A stretch of 64,000 nucleotides of DNA from JdFR-22 sp964534325. GTDB taxonomy: Archaea; Halobacteriota; Archaeoglobi; Archaeoglobales; Archaeoglobaceae. Under the pieces are notes generated by a model that worked only from the letters and a program-made list of their open reading frames with translations, was not told where the DNA came from and did no database searches. Positions 1-9,204 of this stretch are shown here, in pieces (positions within the stretch are counted from its first letter, which is position 1; every line of letters starts with the position of its first letter). A program made the position numbers and the translations under genes. The DNA is taken from contig CAZHOR010000007.1 in the NCBI GenBank assembly GCA_964534325.1, forward strand, positions 50,071 through 114,070, given 5' to 3'.

Positions 1-1383
1 TTTTGCGTGCTGTCCACCCTTTTTGTGGATGAGAATTCCCGCTCCCTTGTCTTTGGGGGCGCCGGCCGCCCTGGCAACTTTCACCAGACCGGAGTTCTTG
101 ACTTCAGCAACTGCTCCATCTACCGGTGCCTTGATAACATGCGTGTGCTCTCCAATGGGGAGATCGTCCGACTTTACTTCCGGGTCACCTCCCTGTATCT
201 CAATGATCTCTTTAAATTTCTCCAGTGCCTTACCAGATTCTATAAGCTGTTTGGCGTCCTCAACCCCGTTCCTGCTCTTACCCGACATCTCCAGAAGCAC
301 ACCGGCTACTCCCGCAGCTTTCTCTATTAAGCTTCGAGCCCCTTTACCGGTTTCAAGTACCTCGAGAGCTTCTTTCGCTTCCAGAGCAGGTCCTATTGTT
401 CTGCCCACAGGCTGACTGCCATAGGTCATTACGCATGAGGTGTCAAGGCCCAGCCTCCTTCCCAGCTCAGAGAAGTCTGATGCCAGCTTTCTACCCTCAT
501 CGATGTCAGCAACCTTCGCACCTTCACCCACGGGGATGTCGATGACCACGTGTTTAGCTCCTATGGAGCCTTTCTTGGCCATAACGCTCGCCAGCAACTG
601 GGGGCGGGGGTCTATGGATAGGGGATTCTCCACCCTGATCAGCTTGTCATCAGCAGGAGCGATGTTGGTGGTCCCGCCCCAGGCAATAACTCCGCCTACC
701 TTCTCTGTCATCTCCTTTATCTCGTCAATACCCAGATTAACATCCGCTAGAACTTCCATTGTATCTGCAGTCCCGCTGGCAGAGGTAATGGCTCTGGATG
801 CGGTCTTGGGGATGAGCAAGCCGCTGGCAGCTATGATGGGGACAATGAGCAGGGTTATCTTGTTCCCGGGCACACCTCCAATGCTGTGCTTGTCCACCAC
901 AATTCCTCTCTCAAAGTTTAAGGTCTCCCCAGTGTCTATCATGGCCCGGGTCAACCACTCAATCTCATCGAGGTCAACGGGTTGAAGATAATCGGCCATC
1001 ACAAAGGCGGTCAGCTCCACTTCAGTGAGCATGTTGGACACAATATCCCTGACTATAGCGTTGATCTCATCTTTAGTCAATTTATGGCCATCCATCTTCT
1101 TCTTGATGAACTCGATAGACTTTGGTTTGGAAACGGGATGGACCTCAACTTCGGCTCTATCAGGGATTTCGATCTCACAGGGACCAACCACACTAGTCAC
1201 ACCTATCTCACCCTGACTCACCATCTCGGTGGTTAATTGGACATCCGAAATGCAGAACTTCTTTCCATAAGCTACTTTAACCCTATCCCCCACGATCAGC
1301 CCCAGCTCAGCAGCGTCATCCGGACTCAACATAACTGAAGCATGTTCGAGTTGGAGAGGGATATTCTTGACCTTAAACCTCAT
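1..1383 (-). CDS. deoA: AMP phosphorylase (archaeal DeoA family), 3' end cut by window edge
   Basis: The reverse strand is open for 461 codons from an ATG at 1383 to the window edge, so the C-terminus is missing (the family is about 500 residues). An AGGAGGAGG ribosome site sits just upstream. The N-terminal beta-rich domain (residues 1-85) is the extra domain of archaeal AMP phosphorylase. It is followed by a thymidine-phosphorylase-like core with GETLNFERGIVVDKHSIGG near residues 170-190 and a glycine-rich phosphate site. The family converts AMP and phosphate to ribose-1,5-bisphosphate and adenine, feeding a type III RuBisCO salvage route; neither partner gene is in this window. The forward-strand open frames across it are shadows. 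Confidence 0.93.
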   Translation of the reverse strand, partial: MRFKVKNIPLQLEHASVMLSPDDAAELGLIVGDRVKVAYGKKFCISDVQLTTEMVSQGEIGVTSVVGPCEIEIPDRAEVEVHPVSKPKSIEFIKKKMDGHKLTKDEINAIVRDIVSNMLTEVELTAFVMADYLQPVDLDEIEWLTRAMIDTGETLNFERGIVVDKHSIGGVPGNKITLLIVPIIAASGLLIPKTASRAITSASGTADTMEVLADVNLGIDEIKEMTEKVGGVIAWGGTTNIAPADDKLIRVENPLSIDPRPQLLASVMAKKGSIGAKHVVIDIPVGEGAKVADIDEGRKLASDFSELGRRLGLDTSCVMTYGSQPVGRTIGPALEAKEALEVLETGKGARSLIEKAAGVAGVLLEMSGKSRNGVEDAKQLIESGKALEKFKEIIEIQGGDPEVKSDDLPIGEHTHVIKAPVDGAVAEVKNSGLVKVARAAGAPKDKGAGILIHKKGGQHAK

Positions 1384-1697
1384 GAGACCTCCTCCTATCT
1401 TTAAGATTTAAATCGTTTACACCCAAGTCTTTACACCTGCAATTTTCAGTAACTTCAGAACACCCTAAAAAACTTAACTGAAGGTGGGAGATCAATAGAA
1501 TGCATAATAAGGGTGAAAGGTGATCAAGGTGTCACTCCGGAGAGAACAATCTCCTGCACCGGTTCTACACGAGTTTGTTGCTGTTCACGTCTTTAGCCAT
1601 ATGTTATGTGTTATTTGTGCCTCCGCAATAGATCAGTCTCCAACTGTTGGGAGAATATTCCGGAAAATTCATAAATCAGTTATAATTTACTGCGAGC
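1384..1697. other. intergenic region between divergent deoA and sulfotransferase
   Basis: This stretch of 314 bases separates two divergently transcribed genes and should hold both promoters. It is AT-rich, with TA-rich tracts near 1395-1410 and 1670-1690. A forward open frame at 1520-1765 overlaps the sulfotransferase start and has no recognisable protein pattern, so it was not called. Confidence 0.4.
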
Positions 1698-2462
1698 ATG
1701 ATTATATCACACAAACACAAATTCATCTTCATCAAGACAAAAAAGACAGCAGGGACCAGCATTGAGGGTTACCTGGCTCAATTCTGTGGTGAGGACGATA
1801 TAATCGCTCCTCATGAATACCTGGGAGGAAAAAACCATACAGGATTTTTCAACCCCTTAATTGACTTAAGATATTACCTCAAATACGGAAAAAACGATTT
1901 TATGGACTTAATATATAACCTCAGGAATGGAAAGAATGGTAATGGAAAGGGGGATGGTGGATTTTACGGCCTTAAGCGCCTGATGCACTTGAGAGAAGGA
2001 GTGCAGTACCACCAGCACTTGCCAGCTGTGATAGTTAGGTCCAGAGTCGGCAGAGAGATCTGGGATAATTACTTCAAGTTCTGTTTTGAGAGGAACCCCT
2101 GGGATAAAGTGCTGTCCCACTACTACCATAAATGCGCCGAGCTCGACCAAAAAATCGATTTTGACGACTTTATGAGCGATTCAGTCTACTGGAAATGGCC
2201 CATGAACCATTTACTGTATTCGGACTTCTCCGGTAAGGTTATGGTTGACTATATTGGTTATTACGAGAACTTAGAGGATGATCTGTGTGAGTTGCTGGAG
2301 AAACTGGATATCCCCACGGGTGAATTACCCATGCACCGTTCCAACACAATAAAAACCGAAAACTATCAGGACTTCTTCTCCAACGGATACGAAAAATATG
2401 TGGATAAGATCTCTGACTGCTATAAGAAAGAGATCAAATTACACAGGTACAGCTTTCAATGA
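1698..2462 (+). CDS. sulfotransferase family protein (PAPS-dependent type)
   Basis: A 254-residue protein. The N-terminus carries a beta strand followed by TKKTAGTS (residues 14-21), the loop that binds the 5'-phosphosulfate in PAPS-dependent sulfotransferases. FERNPWDKVLSHYYH (residues 130-144) matches the 3'-phosphate motif, with Arg132 and Ser140 in the expected places. No signal peptide or membrane segment is seen, so it should act in the cytoplasm, transferring sulfate to a sugar, lipid or other acceptor that cannot be read from the sequence. The gene stands alone. An APS kinase that could supply PAPS is encoded at 43.2 kb. Family call good, substrate unknown. Confidence 0.8.
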   Translation: MIISHKHKFIFIKTKKTAGTSIEGYLAQFCGEDDIIAPHEYLGGKNHTGFFNPLIDLRYYLKYGKNDFMDLIYNLRNGKNGNGKGDGGFYGLKRLMHLREGVQYHQHLPAVIVRSRVGREIWDNYFKFCFERNPWDKVLSHYYHKCAELDQKIDFDDFMSDSVYWKWPMNHLLYSDFSGKVMVDYIGYYENLEDDLCELLEKLDIPTGELPMHRSNTIKTENYQDFFSNGYEKYVDKISDCYKKEIKLHRYSFQ

Positions 2463-2525
2463 GGCCCTGAAGCCATTTATTATACGATGCAAAAATTTAT
2501 TTAATCCTTACTCTGAGGTACGAGA

Positions 2526-3002
2526 ATGTTCGACAAATTAGAGAAACGACAATTCTATGGCCTCATAGCCGGTTTCGTGGTGGTTGCAGTAGTTGCCTTC
2601 GGCGCAGGAGCCGCACTTGGCGGAGTCCTGATGGGATCATCTGACCCGGGTTCATCTGGAGAAACTGCTTCGGAAGAAGAGATCAGCCAGAAGGTCCAGA
2701 CGATGATGGACCAGCAGATCCAGCAACAGGAACAACAGTTAGCACTTTTAGCACAGCAGAGCGAGAACATCTCAGAGGAAGACCTCTCCATTGAAGCATC
2801 AGTCCAGGACGTATCATCCTCCCAATTCAGCTCACTGTACAAGGTGACCATATCCGTGACCGGGACCGTCCCCTCACAAACAGGTGAACTCCAGCCATTA
2901 GACCAGGAACAAGTGATGTACATCTCAAAGGACGGAAGATACCTCTTCCAGCAACCCACCGACCTGGAACAACCACAACAACAACCTACTGGCCTGGAAT
3001 AA
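2526..3002 (+). CDS. membrane-anchored hypothetical protein with Gln/Glu-rich linker
   Basis: A 158-residue protein not recognised as a family. Residues 12-36 form one strongly hydrophobic Gly/Ala-rich membrane segment. They are followed by an acidic and very glutamine-rich helical stretch (about residues 55-90, several QQ and QQQ runs) and a small beta-like domain (about 90-145) with alternating hydrophobic residues. It ends in a proline/glutamine tail. The topology suggests a small extracytoplasmic domain on a coiled stalk. A GAGGT ribosome site lies 6 bases before the ATG and a TATA-like box around 2492-2502. It stands alone. Confidence 0.65.
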   Translation: MFDKLEKRQFYGLIAGFVVVAVVAFGAGAALGGVLMGSSDPGSSGETASEEEISQKVQTMMDQQIQQQEQQLALLAQQSENISEEDLSIEASVQDVSSSQFSSLYKVTISVTGTVPSQTGELQPLDQEQVMYISKDGRYLFQQPTDLEQPQQQPTGLE

Positions 3003-3055
3003 CCGTAGGTAAAAACAAACCAATCATTCCCATAATCCTAATTTAACTTAACTTT

Positions 3056-3961
3056 TCAATCTTTTAATCTTTTTTCGTATCCCAAGCCAGAGTTCTCTTC
3101 GCTTAGAGCTTTCTCCAGTGCGTCCTTACTCGCAGCCTCATAAGCCCTTTCAAGCAGCTCAGAAACTTTCTTTTTCCTGATTTTAAAAGGTGCTTCTCCC
3201 AGTATTTTAAGCACGGCATTGTCAACTTCATTTCGCTCGAAGCTCACAGAGAATGTCTCCAAATCTATTCCTGCTTCCCAGAACGTTTCCAGACAATTTT
3301 CCAGTGGTGCTTCTTCCCAGGTATGGGCATCAGAAGTTGAGATCTTTTCAACTGAAGTTCTAGCACGTTTTTTTCTAAGGGTTTCAATGATATGCTCTTT
3401 CTTCTGCCCTCTGAGATTGAAGATTAGAAATGGGTCCTCGTCAAAGCGTTCTGCTAATAGATAGTAAACTGCTGCGATATGCTTGCAGGGATTTGCCGAA
3501 TCGGGACATGAGCATTCAGTAACTAACTCTTTTTTTGAGGCAGGAAAAAGGGGGACATCGACCTCTGCAAACACATCCTCGATATTTTTTGGCATCTCAC
3601 CAGAAAGAAGTTTGGCTGCAAATATCGCTTTTGAAGCCATGGCGGTTGTCACCTTATCCCATTCCTCTTTTGAAAGGATTTTTATCCTGATGTCAACGGA
3701 GTAGGGTTTACGCCTGCTCCCCTGGACTTTTGCTGTAACAGCCCCTGACTTAACATCGATGGAGATCACCTGTCCCTTTCTAGCGTAAGACCGTCCTCTG
3801 CTCAATCTAGCCCCCATATTGAAGGATTCCAGGACCTTTATCCACCGTTCAGACCACCAGGTCTCACCAATTTTCCCTCTTTTGCTTTTAGCTTTGATTC
3901 CGTCCTTCACCTCTATCGGCCTGGTGGGTTCATAATAACCCCAGTAACCCCTGCCCATCAT
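3056..3961 (-). CDS. SWIM zinc-finger protein, partner of the adjacent SNF2 helicase
   Basis: A 301-residue protein. The SWIM signature CxCx(n)CxH is visible as CSCPDSANPCKHIAAVYY (about residues 149-166), within the usual fold of about 60 residues. The N-terminus (GETWWSERWIKVLE) is typical of this family. Its start overlaps the stop of the upstream SNF2 helicase by 4 bases (ATGA), so the two are translationally coupled. The same pairing is known from bacteria and archaea and implies one complex that remodels or repairs nucleoprotein; the exact process is not established. The C-terminus is Lys/Glu-rich. All zinc-binding residues are present. Confidence 0.85.
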   Translation of the reverse strand: MMGRGYWGYYEPTRPIEVKDGIKAKSKRGKIGETWWSERWIKVLESFNMGARLSRGRSYARKGQVISIDVKSGAVTAKVQGSRRKPYSVDIRIKILSKEEWDKVTTAMASKAIFAAKLLSGEMPKNIEDVFAEVDVPLFPASKKELVTECSCPDSANPCKHIAAVYYLLAERFDEDPFLIFNLRGQKKEHIIETLRKKRARTSVEKISTSDAHTWEEAPLENCLETFWEAGIDLETFSVSFERNEVDNAVLKILGEAPFKIRKKKVSELLERAYEAASKDALEKALSEENSGLGYEKRLKD

Positions 3962-6900
3962 CCACCCCCGATTTCTTCGCTCAATGAGAACAGTTCTCTT
4001 AACTGATCCGTTGATAGCTCAGTTAGCCAGTCCTCACCACTTCCTACAATGTTCCCCGCAAGTTCCTTTTTCTGCTCGATCATGGCATCTATTCTTTCTT
4101 CCAGTGTTCCCATGCAAACGAACTTGTGCACCTGTACATTCTTCTTCTGCCCGATTCTGAATGCTCTATCTGTAGCCTGATTTTCAACCGCAGGATTCCA
4201 CCACCTGTCAAAGTGGAACACATGATTTGCAGCAGTCAGATTTAATCCCAGACCACCAGCTTTGAGAGAAAGAATGAAAAGAGGGCTGTCCCCATCTTGG
4301 AAACGTGAGATCATCGCCTCCCTCTGCTTTTTTCCAGTACCACCATGCAGAAAAAGTGTTTCACGGCCGAAGGTTTCCTGCAAATGGTACCTGAGCATCA
4401 TACCCATCTCTGCAAATTGGGTGAAAATGAGTGCCTTATCTCCTTCCGCCAGAACCTCTTCAAGCATTTCTGTTAACCTCGAGAGTTTTCCCGAGCGCCC
4501 TGATAGAGAGCTACCGTCTTTCATGAATAAAGCAGGATGGTTGCAGATCTGCTTCAAGCTCATCAAAGTGGACAAAACCAGACCTTTCCTCTGGATTCCT
4601 GAGGAGTCCTCAATTTTTTCCATCATTTCCCTGACGCTTGCTTCATAAAGTGATGCCTGTTCTGCAGTGAGGTCGCAATAGGACTTCATCTCTATCTTTT
4701 CCGGCAGGTCTTTGATGATCTTTGGGTCGCTCTTCAATCTGCGAAGAATAAACGGCTGGATCAGACTCTTCAGTGTCTCTGACCTTTTTGGATCCCTGTA
4801 CTTTTCTACGGGTATGGCAAAAGAATTACGAAATTCCTTCAAAGATTGGAGATAGCCGGGGTTTAAAAAGTCCATGATGGACCACAGCTCAGATAACCTG
4901 TTCTCCAGGGGAGTACCGGTTAACGCAACTCTGTAATTTGCTTTCAACTGTTTAATAGCCTTTGTCTGTTTGGCCACCGGATTTTTAATATTCTGAGCCT
5001 CATCCAGCGCAATACAGTGCCAGTTGATGGACGAGAGCAGTTCTATATCCCGTAAAGCTAAAGCATAAGTGCTTATCACCACATCGTAATTCCCCACCTC
5101 ATTCTCAAATTCCTTACCCCCCAATCTATTCTGGCCATGATGGACCATTACTTTAAGAGAGGGTGCAAAACGCTCGATCTCTTTTTTCCAGTTGGTGATA
5201 ACAGACATGGGACAGATCACAAGTGCAGGATTTTTATTTCCTTTACCGCTCCTCTCTTTAAGCATCAGGGCAATAAATTGAATGGTCTTGCCCAACCCCA
5301 TGTCATCCGCAAGACAGGCACCAAACCCGAACTGCTTTAAAAAATTGAGCCAGGAAAGACCCTCGATCTGATAAGGTCTTAACTTTCCATTGAATGTTTT
5401 GGGCGGTCGCAACCTGCTTACCTTTACCCCACCAGATAACTTCTCAAACAGCTCTTCGAGCCAACCCTCTGCTTCCACATCGACTACAGGCAACATCGCT
5501 TCTGGATCTTCTTGAGTTAAAGCAAGCCTCATGGCCTGACCCATCTCCATCTCCATCTCCATCTCCATTTCGTTATCTGCCTGTTTTTCCTGGAAAAATG
5601 CGATTGCTTTCTCAATATCTTCTTTTCTCAGTTCTACCCACTGCCCCTTCACCTGAACCAGTGGAGTTTTTAAATTAGCAAGTTCTTCAAATTCCTCCTG
5701 GGAGAGGGTTTCATCTCCCAGTGCAATCTTCCAGTCGTATTTAACAATATTATTCAACCCCAGAAAACCTGAGGGGGTTTCAGGTACTTTCTCTCTGGGC
5801 TTCAGTCTCAACTTTACTCCCAATTTTGCTGATGGTGCCTCCCACCAGGCTGGCAATAAAACTCCGAAACCATTTTGTTCCAATAGGGGCGCATACTCCC
5901 GTAAGAACTCGTAAGCCCGGTCTGTATCAATATCAATGCATACAGGGCGTGCAGTTTGCAAACTGTTTTTGATCTCCGGAAAAATTTCTGACGCCCTACC
6001 AAGGTCTTCTAACAGTTTTTCCTGGGGATTCTCAAACCTTCTCTTCAGAATTGTGAGTGCGTCATCTGTTTCCCAGACCTTTTCGGCAGGTACCAGAAGG
6101 CTTTTATCATCATTGGCCTGGAGGTGAAATGTTAGATTCCAGTGTTCACCCTCCTTTTCTGGGGGCTCAAGTCTGAAACAGGTACGAAATGGAGCCCCCA
6201 ACCCTACAGGTAAAATTCGGTATAACCATTTTTCCAGTTCCCTGGAGAATTTTTTCGCCTGTTTATCCGAGGTCTCAATTACCGGATCTTCAGAGAGAGC
6301 TTTCAACCAGCCCTCAGAGCAGGTAGGCTTTTTCCTTTTACTTTTCTCCTCTGGAAGAAGAGAGATGTTCCTGTTCTTTAAGCTATTCCTGATAAAGGAG
6401 TCCATGGTGGAGTTAAGAAAGTCTGTGATAATTTCACTGCTCTTTAGCCCATTGCCATTAAATGCTCTACAGCAAGGGGGCATAGCTTTGGATAAAACTT
6501 GCAGTCTATTGTAGTCATCCTCAGTTATTACCGCATTCCACTCTGCCACATAGTATTTATCACCATTTTGTTGATACTCGTTAAGCGCAGGTACAAATCT
6601 CTGCCTGAAGATAAGTTCAAGAGAGAATTTTGCTACTTCTGTCCAAAATCGAAGTGTTGAGCCGTACTTTCTGCCCATAGGGGGCGCAGCCGGTAATGTA
6701 AGCAGGAAGTCCAGCGCAGTATCTGGGTATAGAGTTATTGTATCCACAAACCACGCTTTCAGTTCTTTATGTTCCTCATAACTTCGCTCTTCAACTGGCA
6801 ATCCAGGAGATGGCAAAGGACCTTTTTTCGACGAAGGTAAAAGAATTGTGAGGATATCAAAGTTGACTTCTTGATGGTGAGAGGAGACTTCTGTCAGATC

Positions 6901-7074
6901 TTTTTTTAGTTTATCCCGGGAGAGTGCAAAAGGGTGTAACTGTGGTTTGGTTTTTTGTTTTTGTTTTCTTTTTCTGGTATGTGAGGTTTGTTTGTTTCTA
7001 AATTCGGATGACTCTCCCCAGATATGAAGCTTTTTGGACTCGACACTATCCCACATTGCGTGCAAGACAATCAT
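3958..7074 (-). CDS. SNF2-family DNA translocase/helicase
   Basis: A 1038-residue protein with a long N-terminal region of the SNF2-associated type, then a complete SNF2 motor. Walker A reads DDMGLGKT (about residue 595), the Walker B box DEAQNIKNP (about 691), motif III LTGTPLENRLSELW, and the C-terminal helicase half contains FLHGGTGKKQRE and DRAFRIGQKKNVQVHK. Between the two regions lies an EMEMEMEMEM tract (about residues 502-512) encoded by a hexanucleotide-like repeat at 5540-5575, which could vary in length by slippage. It overlaps the SWIM gene by 4 bases. Likely an ATP-driven translocase on double-stranded DNA. The extreme N-terminus (basic, KRKQKQKTK) suggests the first ATG may be upstream of the true start. 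Confidence 0.9.
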   Translation of the reverse strand: MIVLHAMWDSVESKKLHIWGESSEFRNKQTSHTRKRKQKQKTKPQLHPFALSRDKLKKDLTEVSSHHQEVNFDILTILLPSSKKGPLPSPGLPVEERSYEEHKELKAWFVDTITLYPDTALDFLLTLPAAPPMGRKYGSTLRFWTEVAKFSLELIFRQRFVPALNEYQQNGDKYYVAEWNAVITEDDYNRLQVLSKAMPPCCRAFNGNGLKSSEIITDFLNSTMDSFIRNSLKNRNISLLPEEKSKRKKPTCSEGWLKALSEDPVIETSDKQAKKFSRELEKWLYRILPVGLGAPFRTCFRLEPPEKEGEHWNLTFHLQANDDKSLLVPAEKVWETDDALTILKRRFENPQEKLLEDLGRASEIFPEIKNSLQTARPVCIDIDTDRAYEFLREYAPLLEQNGFGVLLPAWWEAPSAKLGVKLRLKPREKVPETPSGFLGLNNIVKYDWKIALGDETLSQEEFEELANLKTPLVQVKGQWVELRKEDIEKAIAFFQEKQADNEMEMEMEMEMGQAMRLALTQEDPEAMLPVVDVEAEGWLEELFEKLSGGVKVSRLRPPKTFNGKLRPYQIEGLSWLNFLKQFGFGACLADDMGLGKTIQFIALMLKERSGKGNKNPALVICPMSVITNWKKEIERFAPSLKVMVHHGQNRLGGKEFENEVGNYDVVISTYALALRDIELLSSINWHCIALDEAQNIKNPVAKQTKAIKQLKANYRVALTGTPLENRLSELWSIMDFLNPGYLQSLKEFRNSFAIPVEKYRDPKRSETLKSLIQPFILRRLKSDPKIIKDLPEKIEMKSYCDLTAEQASLYEASVREMMEKIEDSSGIQRKGLVLSTLMSLKQICNHPALFMKDGSSLSGRSGKLSRLTEMLEEVLAEGDKALIFTQFAEMGMMLRYHLQETFGRETLFLHGGTGKKQREAMISRFQDGDSPLFILSLKAGGLGLNLTAANHVFHFDRWWNPAVENQATDRAFRIGQKKNVQVHKFVCMGTLEERIDAMIEQKKELAGNIVGSGEDWLTELSTDQLRELFSLSEEIGGG

Positions 7075-7170
7075 TTAAGTTAAATTTTCTAAACTAAATT
7101 GTATAAATTTTTTGTTCCCGCTACCCAGCTCCCCAGAAAACCAAAGTTTGCGATGATAGGGTAGATTTCT

Positions 7171-8124
7171 CTAACTTCTGATAACCTTTACTTTCCCTCT
7201 CTTGACCTTGACCAGCTTCTCTTTTTCCAGGGTTCTCAGGATCTCCTCTGGTGCCCCCGACTCCAGAATTGCGTCAGCCTTATCCCCTATAGCGAAGTTG
7301 GTGAGCTCTTCTTTAATCTCGTTGAGATCAACTTTTCCTCGCTCTTCAATGCGATCGTAGATGGCCGAAACAATCTCTGTGATAGCCAGCAAGTCGTTGG
7401 CTCCATCCAGCTCATCGCAAAGGTCTTCTACATTCTCTTGTTCACGAATACCGTCCATGACGTCAACGTAGATGTCGCACATTTTGCTCACAGAGATCTC
7501 AAGTCTGACATCTATTCCAACCTTTTCCGCATTATCGATATCCTCAACCACAACCTCCAACGAAATCTCTGGGTCTTGAGCTAATTCCAGCTCACTGTCC
7601 TCGTTCTCTTCCACCTTCTCAAGCACATCTTCAGCTATGGAAGAATACAAGCTCCTATCAAGCGATGCCTTTAAAGCTCCATACACTTCATCCCTTGATT
7701 CCTCCATCGCCTCGTCATAAAGCTCCTTCTGCTCCTCCACACTGAGATCATCGAGATCAACACCTCTCTCTTCCAGTATCTTCTTGGCAGTTTCATCAAT
7801 TATATCTGCCCCGGAGGGTGTGTCTTCAGATACAAAGTGTCCTACAAAAGCATCTTTGAACTCGTCTACATCGTCTGCAGTAAAATCCCGGGATAAAATA
7901 TCTCTGGCTACCCTTACGTAGTCCTCCCAATCCGATACAGCCTTCTCAAATGGAGTGCCATTCAGCCTGCGCTTAAGCTCACTCAACCTACCCTCAACAT
8001 AGCCCACATACTCATAATCCACACTGAAGTGCCGTTTTAGCTCAGGTCTTATTCCGGAATCGTTCAATTGCTCCGAGATGTCACCAGCTATCTTATCATG
8101 ATAAGTGCCTATATTAATGCGCAT
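7171..8124 (-). CDS. acidic hypothetical protein with C-terminal winged-helix-like end
   Basis: A 317-residue, strongly acidic protein that I do not recognise. Most of it is predicted helical with many Glu/Asp clusters (for example around residues 110-160). The last 70 residues (VSAIYDRIEERGKVDLNEI through RTLEKEKLVKVKRGKVKVI) look like a winged helix that reads a short regulatory switch, with a basic tip. There are no membrane segments or cysteine motifs. It follows the SNF2/SWIM pair in the same direction, with a gap of about 100 bases, and may be the first gene of that transcript. Confidence 0.6.
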   Translation of the reverse strand: MRINIGTYHDKIAGDISEQLNDSGIRPELKRHFSVDYEYVGYVEGRLSELKRRLNGTPFEKAVSDWEDYVRVARDILSRDFTADDVDEFKDAFVGHFVSEDTPSGADIIDETAKKILEERGVDLDDLSVEEQKELYDEAMEESRDEVYGALKASLDRSLYSSIAEDVLEKVEENEDSELELAQDPEISLEVVVEDIDNAEKVGIDVRLEISVSKMCDIYVDVMDGIREQENVEDLCDELDGANDLLAITEIVSAIYDRIEERGKVDLNEIKEELTNFAIGDKADAILESGAPEEILRTLEKEKLVKVKRGKVKVIRS

Positions 8125-8251
8125 AACGAACTCCTGTTACCAGCCATATATTACACTTTTTCGTTTCATTTTAATTGGTTGAAGATTATGATAATTTAAT
8201 TTAAGAAAGAATACAATAACCTGTTTTAGGATTGAGACCGAAAGATGAATC

Positions 8252-8341
8252 ATGGATCTCGAAAGTGAGGTTGAGAAGTTTGTTAGGAAGGCTGAGGATA
8301 GGCTTGGAGACAGACTTGTCTATCTGGTCCGGCTACTCTGA
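8252..8341 (+). pseudogene. fragment of a MNT-type nucleotidyltransferase antitoxin (N-terminus)
   Basis: A 29-codon frame starting at an ATG reads like the first helix and strand of minimal nucleotidyltransferases (EVEKFVRKAEDRLGDRLVYL). It stops exactly where the GSxxxG motif should begin. It looks like a leftover of a HEPN/MNT module, consistent with many other fragments in this region. Confidence is limited by its short length. Confidence 0.4.
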
Positions 8342-8385
8342 AGAAAGAGAATAAAATAATATATCAAAAAAACGTAATTTGATTT

Positions 8386-8622
8386 ATGCCTATAGAAATT
8401 GATCCTGAGATTAGTGGAGGAAAACCCGTGATAAAAGGAACTCGATTGACAGTTGACTTCATTCTCGAACTTCTTGCTAATGAGTGGAGCTATGAGGAGA
8501 TACTTGAAAACTATCCTCAACTGGAGAAAAAGAATATATTTGAGGCTATAAGTTACGCTGTAAATATTTTGAAAGAAGAGAGAATCTATATGCCTCCTAA
8601 GAGACATGAAGCTCATAGCTGA
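8386..8622 (+). CDS. DUF433 antitoxin-like protein
   Basis: A 78-residue protein matching the DUF433 family: IDPEISGGKPVIKGTRLTV (residues 5-23), then a predicted helix-turn-helix with EEILENYPQL. These proteins are antitoxins or DNA-binding partners of a PIN-like DUF5615 protein encoded just downstream with overlap. Here the downstream gene starts inside this one (8606), as expected, but is broken. The antitoxin itself looks intact, with full family length. Confidence 0.85.
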   Translation: MPIEIDPEISGGKPVIKGTRLTVDFILELLANEWSYEEILENYPQLEKKNIFEAISYAVNILKEERIYMPPKRHEAHS

Positions 8623-8735
8623 CGAGAACATCCCATTAAAAGTAATAGAAAGACTTAGGAAAAAGAATATTAATTTAGAATCGATTATAGAATAGAAATA
8701 AGACCAGGAATGCAGATGAAGAAATTGCCATATCG
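8606..8735 (+). pseudogene. DUF5615 PIN-like toxin, truncated and frameshifted
   Basis: The ATG at 8606 overlaps the DUF433 gene by 17 bases. The frame reads MKLIADENIPLKVIERL, the start of the PIN-like DUF5615 family with its first conserved Asp, and stops after 29 codons at 8695. A shifted frame continues with a family-like RNADEEIA stretch to about 8733. The sequence then runs into a toxin fragment on the opposite strand. The remaining two thirds of the fold are missing. Confidence 0.7.
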
Positions 8736-8830
8736 GCTCCACCTTCAAATAGGCTATCCATATACTCTGTGCCTTTCTCCTCGTGGTATCTCTTGACTAT
8801 AGCGCTGGTGTCACAGAAATAATACTTCAA
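8715..8830 (-). pseudogene. VapC (PIN) toxin N-terminal fragment
   Basis: On the reverse strand a TTG at 8830 overlaps the stop of the upstream small gene (8827). It opens LKYYFCDTSAIVKRYHEE, the first strand and catalytic Asp of a PIN-domain VapC, and then GADMAISSSAF. The frame then reaches the broken DUF5615 gene on the other strand and loses all similarity. Three of the four acidic PIN residues are absent, so it cannot be an active nuclease. Confidence 0.7.
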
Positions 8831-9042
8831 AACCTCTCCTCCCTTAATTCTGATACTTCTGTAGAGATCTTTTCCTCATAAGGTATCTTTTTCGCTATCT
8901 TCTTCCTCAGCTCCTTTGTATTCAGCTGCTTTCGTTCTTGTTCTTGTTCTTGTTCTTTTTTTTGTTGTTTATCCACAAAGTTTGATAGAAAGTTGTAAAG
9001 TTCAAAACTTCTTGCTTTATGCATACTTAGCTTTAGTAACAC
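8827..9042 (-). CDS. small charged protein, probable antitoxin of the broken VapC
   Basis: A 71-residue frame whose stop overlaps the start of the VapC fragment, the arrangement expected for vapB-vapC. The middle is a low-complexity QKKEQEQEQERKQ tract encoded by a GAACAA-type repeat (8931-8965) and the C-terminus is charged. The N-terminal DNA-binding fold of VapB proteins is not obvious, so the gene may itself be rearranged. The ATG at 9042 or 9024 could serve as start. Confidence 0.45.
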   Translation of the reverse strand: MLLKLSMHKARSFELYNFLSNFVDKQQKKEQEQEQERKQLNTKELRKKIAKKIPYEEKISTEVSELREERF

Positions 9043-9204
9043 ATCAATTTTTTATCAGCAGTTTCCGGCAAGAGAATCACCTCTTACTAACGTTACCTTT
9101 AATTATTATTCTATTTTTCATTGTAAGTTAATTTTTCGATTGTGGAATATAGATTGTGATTGTGGTGGTTCACAATGTCTGTGATACTGGATTGAAAAAC
9201 CATT

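Noticed and set aside
440..985. Forward frame of 181 codons in the deoA region
   Set aside because: It is Ser/Pro-rich without family pattern and antisense to AMP phosphorylase.
1520..1765. Forward 81-codon frame before the sulfotransferase
   Set aside because: Overlaps the start of the real gene in another frame and has no recognisable protein features.
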